Shown: piece after piece, positions 35,894 through 47,800 of the stretch
Position numbering within the stretch: position 1 is the first letter of the stretch
Layout: each line of letters begins with the position of its first letter
NCBI GenBank assembly: GCA_030268105.1
Contig: BSDZ01000005.1
Coordinates: 558,001 to 622,000, forward strand
DNA: 64,000 nt
Reading direction: 5' to 3'
Source: Volvox africanus
Taxonomy: Eukaryota > Chlorophyta > Chlorophyceae > Chlamydomonadales > Volvocaceae
The notes under the pieces: generated by a model
What the model was told of the DNA's origin: nothing
The model's input: the letters and a program-made list of their open reading frames with translations, nothing else
The model's database searches: none
Translations under genes and position numbers: made by a program

Positions 35894-38800
35894 ATGGGAT
35901 TCAGGCTTTTTAGTTGCTGTACTAGTGGTAATAGTCAAGCGTACTCTTCCGAACATGAAAAACGGGATGTACACCTTGCAAACGTTGCGAATGTGACCAC
36001 CTTCAACCGTCCGGCAGAGGCAAATCCAGTTTCCAAGGAACCTTTCCAAAACAATCTCACAACTATTGTGCAGGTATATGTTGCTGATGTGTTGAATTAT
36101 AGTCAGAAATTTGTTTCTCAGCCCAAAATGGTCGTGTATTGCAGGAGTTGCTCGTTCGGCTTCCTCAAGTTGCAGGGAGAACTTGGATTGATCGTTTGGA
36201 GACCGGCATCTCATTGCTATCTTCCGTAACCGACGTTGACGCCGTGAGGTAGATTTTGAAGTCGTGAAACTGTCACTATGCACTTGATTAGCAATGCGTA
36301 TCTATTACTCAATCTGGATTGGCTATTCTGTACGATGGCTTAAGCAATTTTGGGACCATTGAACTGTGTCGTTACGGATAATTCCCAAAATTCAGAAAAC
36401 CTCAAAAATAGTGTTATTGAATTTCTTCGTACGGCCCCCAAATTCACACGGCTACACACGGCTGCACGTTGTGTCGTAAAGCCATCCTTAACCTTGTTGG
36501 CTGCACTATCACGACCCTATCACGACTCCCTGTCACGACTTCTGGGCGCCACCCATCACCGTGTCCCTCCTACACTTTCCCTGTTTCAGCATAGCCTTGG
36601 TTGTTCCTGGGGAGAAAGACGGTACAGCGGTGCCATATGCCATCTTGTGCGGTGGAGGGACGAGCGGGCCCCAGTTGCAGCATTTCCAGCAGGAGGGATA
36701 CAAGGCAGCACTGTCGGCGGCAGCACGGAGCGGGGATGAGCCCTCAACAAGCATGCATATGATTGCGAATGAATTGGTGAGCAAGCAGGACTAAGTGACA
36801 CGTCGCGGACCCCTCCGGTACTATCTATCGGATTCTTGTGGTCACCAGAGAGTACCACAAACTTGCCGCATCTCGCATCTGGAGGGGGGGGGCACCTGGC
36901 TGCCATTTAGCTTGCAGCGGCATCTAGATGCTTTCCTAGCCGCATCTAGATGCGTTTGCTTGACCTCTCCATTAGCCGTATCTAGATACGTTGGACAACC
37001 CCTTTACCCACATCTAGATACTTTCCTAGCAGCATCTAGATACTTTAGACTCCTTTTTTCGCCGCGTCTAGATTCTTTCCTAGCCGAATATTAAGACCTC
37101 GATATCGCCCGCCTTAATAGTGTGTCTCTGATGATATGAAGGCGTATATCTCATTCCATATGGTATTTGATGAGTGTTTATGTAGGTAAAATATGTGCCC
37201 CCAAACCCAAGACTAGCGCGACTAGCACTGAACACCTTAATTGTAGAAAATATGCATATATCTGTATAGATGAAAACTAAAAATAAAAGACCATGATTAA
37301 AGTGGACGCTCCGTGTGAGTGGACCCTCGCGCATCACTGGTGCGCGTGCACCAAACCCTTAATGATACAACGGGCCGTGCATCTTAATGATAACAGTACA
37401 ACTCTATTTGCTTCTCCTCATAGGCAAGCAGAGACACCAGGCGCCATGGCCGCAGAGACATGACCACTGCGTGCACCAAACCTCCCAAATGAGGGAGTCC
37501 AATATCAGTTCCCCTAAGTTTCTCCAGTTTTTGATTCGCTTAAATGTAAACAGAGAAGCGAGATGGCTATCTACGCAGAGGAATGGCTACGCGCACCAAT
37601 GGTGCGCTAGGCCTACTTACATAGAGCGTTCGCCTTAATGAAAAGTTTTACATCTTTACTATACTATACTATCTTAACTATGCTTTTAGCTATACCTATG
37701 TACACATATTTTCTACAACAGCGGTGTTCAGTGCTAGTCGTGCTAAGTCATGGTTTTCGGGGCACACGAAATCCTCGGTTATGCCTGGCTACTACTGTGA
37801 AGGTCGAGGCTGGCTTTACATCTTTACATATCTAGATACCTAACCCGCATCTATATATCTTATGACTCGCATCTAGATACAAAGAAGACCCCCCTCTGCC
37901 GCATCTTTTCGTCACATCGATAGATCCAGACCGGCCCCCTTCGCCGCATCTAGATATCTTGTGACTCGCATCTTCATATCCAGACCCCCCCCTTAGATGT
38001 ATCTAGATGTCCAGCGCCTCCCCTAGCCGCATCTAGATATTCATTTCTTTGCATCTACATATCCAGACCACCCCCTTAACCGCATCTAGATACGGTATCA
38101 TGCTAATTATTAGATACCGATATGGCCCTCCCTTTGGAGTATTTAGATGTAAGTAAAACGAGATCGATAACCAGCAGGTGCTAAAACGGAACAGAGGCCC
38201 GTTGATACCCTCCTCGCTCGGTCATTATAGCGGAGGGGCGCCCTCATCCCTCCTGCTAAGGGAACTTTCTCTTCAGGAATACGATCGTTCGGCTGCCACA
38301 GTGTGTGAACGTTTAAGAGGTTCAATCCATCACGATATTTTTTGGATCCCCTACAACGATACGACCATCACCATCACTAACCACAAGTAATAATCGTAAT
38401 CGTCACCATCACAGCCGTAATAATATTCATCGATCATAATGGTAACGTAAATAGTAATACTGATAACAAGCCGTCATCGCAACCATTATGAAACATCTGT
38501 AAATTATTGCCCATTACGAACCCAAGTAATGCCATAAACACATTATAATGTACAATGATTTGTAATAGACATAATAATTCAATGAACGTGGAATAAGGAT
38601 TGATATTAATATAGCTGATATTGCTGTAGAATTCCTACTTTGGTGCCGGTGCTGGTGTTGCTGCTGGTACTGCTGTTGGTGATAATGGTGATGAGAAACG
38701 TTACTATCCTCAATACTATCTTACTTCCAGTAACCGTTATTGTTAACTTTCTTATTATTATCTACTACATTTACTTCTACTGTTAACAGTTATAACATTA

Positions 38801-41800
38801 ACCAGTAACAAGAGTTTCTTTCCTGGACCCCTACCTTGCCACGTCATTCACCATCACCATCGTCATGCCCTGGACAGCAAGGTGACATTCTGCTTCTTAG
38901 CTCCGAAACCGTCAGTCGGGGTGACGGAGACAGCACCTACAATCGCATGTGCTCCACTGGTGCCCTGGTTGCCGGCGAAAACCACATACGCACCTGCGGC
39001 GTCGACGTCGACCTCCCGCTCGATTGGGCCGCAGTAGCCGCCGCCTCAAATTTGCGGCACTTTTGTGGCCTTGCTTTAAGAATTGGTTCACGGCTGTTGG
39101 CGGTCATTACTCTGGCATGGGAGACCAGCTACCCGGTGCCTCCAGGGTTGCGGACTCGACGTGGTGGAACCGGAAGGATTGGGCCGTCAGGCACTCCACA
39201 ACTAACGTCGCCACTGCGTGAGTCTGCCGCCAATCCCACCGCGGCCACTGCGGTGGCGGGGTGTCCAGCAGGGGCGCCAGCAGCGGCGGCGTCGGAGGTG
39301 GAGGTGGCGTGTCTCTTGCAGCTATCGCAGGTCTTCAGCCTAGGGCTATTCAGTGACCCTTCAAATGTGTTGTACGGCCAAAAAGTTGCCAGGATGATCC
39401 ACGTGATGGATCAGGCGGCGAATTTGCAGGTCGGGGCTGGGGCTGGGGCTTCTGGGTCCCAATACCCTTATAACCCAACCCTTCATGTAATATATCACCA
39501 CCATAAAACACGCACACACGCACACACACAAACACACCATATCACCCCCACAAGCACTCACTGCGGCAAACGAAAGGCTCCGTTTGTTCCATTTGCTCCT
39601 TTGCCTACTCTCCATTCCGCCCTCCAGGAGACTTTCGATGGCCTCTTGGTCGGCGTCCGGGACATATTGCTGCACCGCTTTCAGCAAGAGCTGGTGCCCA
39701 CCCTGGCGCTCAAACACACCACCTCACCCACTGCGGCCTTTATTTTAGAGACTCGACCGGGGGGGGCAGGTCCCCTCCTCTCGCCGCTGCCATCACTACA
39801 GCCCCGAGGAAGTACCGTCTCGGGACACGTGACTGCGCCGCCAGCGTCGGCGCCGCAACGAAGCTTGCACCCCGCCATCGCCGGTGCCGCCGTCTCTACT
39901 AGCTTGCCGCCGAACTGCGCAGCCCAAGGGCAGGTCCGCGCACTTCAGTCCATAGTGGCAGGGTTGAACCATCCGTCGCAGATCAGTCCGTCGAAGGCGC
40001 AGATCACCGCCGGCGGCAGCGTTGCAGCCAGCCACAGTAATGCCGTAGCCCTCCCTGGACGAAGTGTCAGCAACAATAATGGGATGGCGATGGCTACCCA
40101 GAATCCTGTGAGTATACCGCCCGGGGTGAACACGACCGCCTCCAACCTGCCCTCAGGCGGCGGTAGCATTGCCGGGGCTGCCGGCTCTGGCCGCGTCAGC
40201 GTCAGCTCGCATTTCCATCGCCTGCGTCCGGTTGATAGCCGCGCTGGCGCTGGCGCCAGCGGCGGCGGGGCTGGTGGCAGCAGCCTTCCCGTAAGCGGTA
40301 TGCTCCGCCACGCCATGAGCGTCGACCTCGGAGGATTCTTAGAAACCGATTGCACTATGCCGTACACCGTACACGCGCACATTACATCCATGGCTGACAC
40401 ACTTTTCATGGCGTCGCTGAGCATGGGGACGGAAGCTGCCGACGATACGGTGGCAGGGCGGATTGCAAGTAGAACCGCCGGGGCCGCTGCGGCCGCCGCC
40501 GGCGGCGCCGAGGCAGCTACTGCCACGTTGAAGCGGGAACTCGGAGGGTGTATAGCACTGCCAGGAAGGGCCGTTGGGGTCAGCGGCCGCACCATAGTCC
40601 CGACGATCAGCAGCTCCGCCATGGCCAATGCTGGCGGTAGCGGCTCCGGCCTGCCGGGCATGGTCCCAGGAACGGTTACATATCAGGGCAGTGTCATACC
40701 GAACTGCCATCTGCTCGTACAGGTAGGAGAGAACTTTGGATAAGCTCCCGGTGGGTAGGACAGGAGATCGGAGGGGTAAGGAAAAGAAGCAGAGGGGTGG
40801 GAGAGAGCGTGCCTGGCGCATGTCGAGATGGCTTTGACGAGGGTACAACACCGTCTCCTCCGTACACAGGCTTTAGGGTTCCCAGGTTTTGATCCGACTG
40901 CCTCGCCTTGGAATCAGAACGTTCCTGAGATTGTACCTGCCCCTGCTGGAACTTAGGCTTTATGAAATCAGTGCTCCAGTTGCCATAACCATCTACGGCG
41001 TCATGTACGATTGTGCGGCTGTTTTAAAAAAACGGGGGATTTCAGGGTCTTCGTTTTCGGCGGAGGTCATAGAGGTTTAGCGCTTTGGAAACCTTTATCT
41101 TGGCTTCTAAGCCTTCCTGCCCTTTCTGCCCTTCCTGCCCTTCCTGCCCTTCCTGCCCTTCCTGCCCTTCCTGCCCTTGCTGCCCTTGCTGCCCTTGCTG
41201 CCCTTCTATTGTTGGCCTTTCCCTCCTGTTGGCCTCCTTCCGCTGCAGGACGAATCGCTTCCCTGCCGCGACCTGGTGCTCGTCCAAAAGCTTGTTCGAA
41301 TGCCCGTACAATCGCTCGTACTGGTGGTCATTCGGCCCAATGATGTGTTGCCACTGATGCAGTGCTTGCCGTACACAAAGTCAAGCACACCACCCCAAAC
41401 GCACCACGCCACGCCCCCAAACAACATGGCGGCATCCGCTGGCACGGATTCCATATTCCAGAGCGCCGCCCCCTCCTTCAGCGCCTCCATGCCTTCATTT
41501 GGACTGTACCTGAGCAGTCCTGATCCCCTTTCGCGGTCAGCGCTCCAGGGGGTGATGATGGAAGCTCGTGAGGCCATGCGGGTAAGGATCTAAGGATGCA
41601 TGCTGCTGGCGGGGAGAGGGAAGCCAGGCAATGCGGGGAGAGGAAATGTCGTACCATACGCGGTGGGATCCGAAGTGGCCGATGGGAACACTTGATGGTG
41701 CATCAGTGCTGAAGTGTTCTAAAGCCGGGCAGCAGCCCGCGTGTATCGTATCCCACTCGCCCCATGACCCCCCTTCCAGTCTGTGACCCAGGGTTTTTTG

Positions 41801-44800
41801 ACTCTTCCCACTCGCCGGGGCCCATCGGCCCACTCCGCCATCATTACCATTGACCCATGGGGCAAGCAACCTATTGATGCACATTGACCCACCGGTCGGT
41901 GGGTGACTATTCAGTTCGCCGCAGACGCACTCTACCGGCGACTGACCCACGGGTCGCTACAGGACGAATGGAATGGCCTTATGGAAGCGATGTCCACCAC
42001 CCCCAGCGCTGGCAGGATGAGTTACGCGAGCAGCAGGATGGTCTCGCTGCACCGGCCGCGGAGCTCCAACATGCTACAAGAGCAGGTCGGCAAGCGGGTC
42101 GCAGCCAACTGGTTACTTCGGCGGTGGCTGGGCGGGGTGCTTAGGGCGTTGAGTCCAGGAGCTGCAACATTTGGCGGGATCTCTTGGGTAGCTTGGCGGT
42201 GGGTTGGTGAATGGTTTGTTTGGTGGTTTGTTTGGTGGTTGATTGGTTGGTTAGGGCGACAGTGGCCTGAATGAGTTTCCGGACGCATTAGGCCGAGAGG
42301 GGAACGAGCTAATGATGAACGTTTTGCTCACCACAAAGACGTGCAGAACGTAAGTTCCCCGAAATGCCTTCGATTAAAGCACAATACCGGCTCCGAAACC
42401 CTTCCTCACATATCCGCCGTACATCGGTACAGGCGTCCGGGAATATCCTACAGTACAGCATCGTAAACAACCCGTCACGGGTTCAGCTGGGTACCTCGCC
42501 AGGTATGCCAAACAGTTTGTCGTATTTTGCACAATTCAGGGTAGTTGAACCCCTGGATTCTTGACGGTGGCGGTTGCCACACGCATAACATAGTGTATCT
42601 GTGGATGCGTGACTTTACTGCGTTCTCGCGCGGCAGTGTATGCCTATCTACCTTTATGATGATATTAGGGTTTTAGGGTTTTAGGGTTTTAGGGTTTTAG
42701 CGTTTTAAAAACCATATGTATACCTATTCGTTACTGTGTACCTCCATTTGATGTATTACATATTGCAACATTATATTCATACCTTGCATTATCATATAAC
42801 CATATGAATATACATTATCAAATCAGGTATTCCTTCATTTGATCGCCCGTTTCCATTCTGCAACGGACCTTAATTATGGACCTTAATACATCTATATCGT
42901 CACATCTACATTGGCAGTGACTCCATCGTTGCGAGTGAAAGTCACCAAGAAATGATGAAAGTGGGAGCAGTCTCCAAATAAGCACTCTCCCTGGTCCTGC
43001 CTATTATCTTAGCCGAATATTTTCAACTGTCAATCAACCGTTGGCTTAGGTACCCAAGACCGGGTTTATCGCCGAATAAGACCACTTATCTTGATCTTTA
43101 TTCTATAATTAGATCTTTATTATTAGTTATTAATTCATAATAATCGATATCACTCAGGAGTGCTTTCCTCCGAGCTCTCCAAGCCGCTGGTCAGACGGCT
43201 AGTAGTGGATTCCTTGGTGGAGCAACCGCTACAGCAGCTGGACGCAATGGTCTCGTCCATACAATCCACTCTTTCTGCCGTACAGCTACAGCTGGACGTG
43301 CCAGGTGGCGGAGGAGACATGTGGGTATGGGCTGGGCCGGCGAGGGGTTTTATGGCTTCATAATGGGGTTGATTGTTGAATGGGTGATTGTGAGGGGTTG
43401 GGTGCTTTGGGGGTTCGTGGCATTGTTTTGACGACGTTTTTAGTCCAGATGATGGATGCTTACAGGATGTCTTTTACAATGTTGTGGAGGTCTGAACAGA
43501 ATGGAGGTGGAATTTGGGCGGGGGGGAGGAAGGGACGGGGGAGAAGGGGAGAGGGGAAAGTCAGGGGGATCGAGGGCGTGCGGGGCCGGCGATTCTTTTC
43601 AACTGCGTCCAGATGGAGGTCCATCCTGATCTCTGCTTCCCTTTTCTCGGCTGATAACACCAACCGCTGGACCTGTGCGCTATGACCGTTTTAGGCTTGT
43701 CTTCTCTCGTTCTTCCACTGTGGCAACTTAGCACTCACTCCTTCCTCATGGCCTCCCTCCTGCCCCCACTCCCCGGCTCAATCGGTTATCACCGATTGCC
43801 CATACGGTGGCGAAACACGTTGATATTGCTGGGTGTTTTCCATTTTCGGAGCGCAGGCATGAGGTGCGACTCAACGACATCGCGGCGGTGGAGCTTATGG
43901 AGATCATTGGGCGTGGGGGCCAGGTGACCCATGGGTCGGAAAAAACTTACAGATACCAGCTGGGCGCCGCTTTGGGGGTTTAATTTTTGAAAATTTCGAT
44001 AGGATTATTGGATGGTGGGTTTTTCCTTCGCGATAAAGACGCATATTAACGCAAGCGCGGGAGCGGCAGGGAGGGGGGAGAGTGGAGTGTTGCGGGTTGC
44101 GTACCAGGTTTGTGGTAATAATTGGAATTTAGACAACTGACTATTGAACATACGGCATACTTCTTGTTGCTTTTTGTTTTGTTTTTGCGTTACGAGCTTC
44201 CGCTAATGTAATGGAAAAAGAGCACCCAGCTACGGCGATATTGGATCTGTTTTACTAGGGCATCTAGAGTTGAGGGAAGAGGAGGATATGAAGTTACGCC
44301 TTAAGTTTTAGTTCGTGCGCCAACAGCTAACTGAACTCAACGGATTTCTCAGCGGGCAATGGCCCCCATCTATCTTCTTCCTGGATTCTGTAGGGAGTTG
44401 TGTTTCGTGGATTGGTTCACGGCATCGAAGCGGCGGCCAAGGTGATAAGCCATCGAGACGAGGCTGACGACGTTGCTAGCAAGTCGATGCCGGCGGTAGC
44501 AACAACTACCGACCGGCGTGCTACTGGCGGCGGTGGCGGCGGTGGCCCCGCTGCTCTGGAATCTCCGTTGATAGTTGACGAGGCGCGGATGCGTGAGCGG
44601 AAGCGCAATTTGCTGCGGGATGCGTTGGAACTTGCCGTGACCATCACCATCAGTCACCCGAATATCGTACAGGTACGGCGTCGTACTCATTTAAGGGTTG
44701 TAAGTAGATACAATTAGTTACTTCATTATGCAAAACTTAACCCCATTCCTCTCCCTTGTGTGGTTGCCGAATTGTGGAGCTGCAATAGGTGCACCAGCTT

Positions 44801-47800
44801 CGTGAGATTTAGAATAAATTGTTTTAGTTTAACAACGCTAATACGATAATAAATCCTGTAGAGTCCTCATTAGCCATCATTATCATCCTAAATATGATTG
44901 TGTCAACAGATCCCTCACAAGACAGAACAAAGGATCCTTAAGAACGTTTTTTAAACGTTAATAAAACCCCCTCATCCACCCCGACTGACGCACCGCCTCA
45001 ACCGCCAGATGTACGGCTACTTCACGGACTGTGTCGTAGTGCAGTACGCCAACATACCGAACCGCCTTAAGCTGCTACCGGTGGACAACGAGGCGCTGCA
45101 GCAATACGGCGGTCAACGGGGCCCGGTGAATACGGTCATGTGCATGGAGTTTTGTGATGGTGGGTGGGCATAGGCAGGTATGGCGGGAGAGGCGGGGGAC
45201 GGATGTGCGCTGACGACTGCGGGGTGAGGTGCCAGTTGGGTGGGCACCGTAAGGCGGAGAGCCGACGGGCCTTCTGACAAGGGGTTCTAGAAAGCAGGAA
45301 GGGGGTTGCTGGTGTCTTGGATTAGATATGGAGGAACTCTGTAACCGCCATGCCTTGGTTTTGGGGGTTCGTGTCGCATCGCTTGTCGTATCGCTTGTCG
45401 GATTGTTACAGACTGAAGGTGGGGACCGGGTTTTAAGACGTCCATGTCCAAACTTGTGGTCAGGTCACGCGGATCCTACTTTGTTCCTGGTTTTCCCGAT
45501 TTTGCAAAAATTGCCATCTTCGGTTGATGTTTTCTCAGCGGGGACGCTCAAGTCGGTGGCTGAGGGCGGGGCCTTCCGGCTTCCGGGCGTCAGCGCCAAG
45601 AGCGGCCCCGCCTGCCCTGCACTGGCGCCCCTGTACACCAGCCTGCTGGAGGTGGCACTGGCACTGAGACACCTGCATGGGAGAAGACTCGTGCACTGCG
45701 GTGAGGGAAAAAAACGAGGAATAATCCTTATTATTAATTGTTCTTATGTTATTCTTATCTTGTTTATATTCTTATTTTGTTCGTATCTTATTTATGAGAG
45801 TTATTATTGATTATTTTTCATAAGGTTCATGAAGCGTTTTCAATGGTTTTTATTCATCGATTACGTGCCGTGGGTTCGGAATTGCGAATTTCGTTTCGGG
45901 GCGTATGATCTTCAGTGCCATCTTTACCACTTCCCCATGTCTTCTTCTGTCTTTGAGCACAACCTTATTTGTTGCCTTAACGTCTTAGCTGCTATCATTT
46001 TTAGCTTTAGCGTTCATTCATTAGCTTGCACTCTTGACTCCTAGGGCCGGGTCTGACCATGTCCGTTGTTCTCCCCTCTCCCCTCTCCCCTCTCCCCTCT
46101 CCCCTCTCCCCTCTCCCCTCTCCCCTCTCCCCTCTCCCCTCTCCCCTCTCCCCTCTCCCCTCTCCCCTCTCCCCTCTCCCCTCTCCCCTCTCCCCTCTCC
46201 CCTCTCCCCTCTCCCCTCTCCCCTCTCCCCTCTCCCCTCTCCCCTCTCCCCTCTCCCCTCTCCCCTCTCCCCTCTCCCCTCTCCCCTCTCCCCTCTCCCC
46301 TCTCCCCTCTCCCCTCTCCCCTCTCCCCTCTCCCCTCTCCCCTCTCCCCTCTCCCCTCTCCCCTCTCCCCTCTCCCCTCTCCCCTCTCCCCTCTCCCCTC
46401 TCCCCTCTCCCCTCTCCCCTCTCCCCTCTCCCCTCTCCCCTCTCCCCTCTCCCCTCTCCCCTCTCCCCTCTCCCCTCTCCCCTCTCCCCTCTCCCCTCTC
46501 CCCTCTCCCCTCTCCCCTCTCCCCTCTCCCCTCTCCCCTCTCCCCTCTCCCCTCTCCCCTCTCCCCTCTCCCCTCTCCCCTCTCCCCTCTCCCCTCTCCC
46601 CTCTCCCCTCTCCCCTCTCCCCTCTCCCCTCTCCCCTCTCCCCTCTCCCCTCTCCCCTCTCCCCTCTCCCCTCTCCCCTCTCCCCTCTCCCCTCTCCCCT
46701 CTCCCCTACTCCCCTCTCCCCTACTCCCCTCTCCCCTACTCCCCTCTCCCCTCTCTCCCCTACTCCCCTCTCCCCTACTCCCCTTTCCCCTACTCCCTCT
46801 CCCCCCCCCAGACCTCAAGCCCTCCAACATCCTCCTGAAGAGCTCGCTTAGGGATCCTCGTGGCTGGATCTGCAAGGTGGGTGATGATGAGCCCCTGCGC
46901 CACCAGCGCCAACGGCATTTCCTCTTTTTTTCTGGGTTTTACGCTAATCCCGAAAACCCTTACGTCTCCAAAATGTCCCCTGCCCTCGGGTGGAGGCTCC
47001 CCCGATTCCATAATCCAATAAGTCCCACGCGAAAAATAACACCCCACGTTTCGGGCAGGGAGTTAAGTCATGTTGCAGGGGGCCGAAAATGGGGGCCAAA
47101 TAGGGGGACCAAAAAAAGGGGCCAAAAGGGGGGTTCCAGAGCGCTTTGGTTGTTCTATGATTCGTCATCCATGTAGACGTCATGTCCGTTACCTGCCTGT
47201 CTTGTTTGTATGTCATGTACAGCTGAGCGACTTTGGCTGCGTGCGGGTGATGAACGAGGAGGGCGAGGACGGCCGGTTGGGATTCCGGCAGCCACAGCCG
47301 CTAGGGTAAGCAGTGCGGCTACATGGGGTCGGGTCGTCAGGCAGGCAGGCGTACTGCGGGTGGTAGTCGGGCAATAGTACTTCTAGGCTTTCACAGCCCT
47401 GAAGGTCATAAGACTTCTGTAGGCCGCTGCCCCTGTAATGCCAAGAGGCACACCCCTTCCGCCGCCGCACGGATTTCCCGCTTTCTGATACTGTGGCTGA
47501 AGTCTGAACCGATATACCGCCGCCTCTCTCCCGCGAGGATCCCACCCTCCGACCAGCTCCCTCCACGGACAGCTGCCTGCGTTAACTCGCCTTTCTCGCT
47601 GCTCATCGCTGGCTGCTTCCGATTTAGCCGTGCAAAGTTACCTCAGTCTGTCTCCCATACATCCACCCAAATTTTTGTTTTCTATTTTATTATATTGATG
47701 TGTTCCGGATGAATCTACCCTGCCCTACCCTGCCCTACCCTGCCCTTCCCTGATCTACCCTGCCCTACCCTGCCCTACCCTGATCTACCCTGCCCTACCC

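Noticed and set aside
36925..38150. CRISPR-like array
   Set aside because: The repeated word is short, degenerate and irregularly spaced, and the locus is eukaryotic nuclear DNA.
39945..40661. 238-aa minus-strand open frame
   Set aside because: Antisense of a long Ala/Gly/Ser-rich plus-strand exon that is phase-consistent with its neighbours.
46021..46875. Three long overlapping plus frames (PSPLSPL) and one minus frame (GERGEGR) read as repetitive proteins
   Set aside because: They result from the 7-bp satellite, which cannot contain stops in any frame. The stretch is bounded by kinase exons and ends at a splice acceptor.
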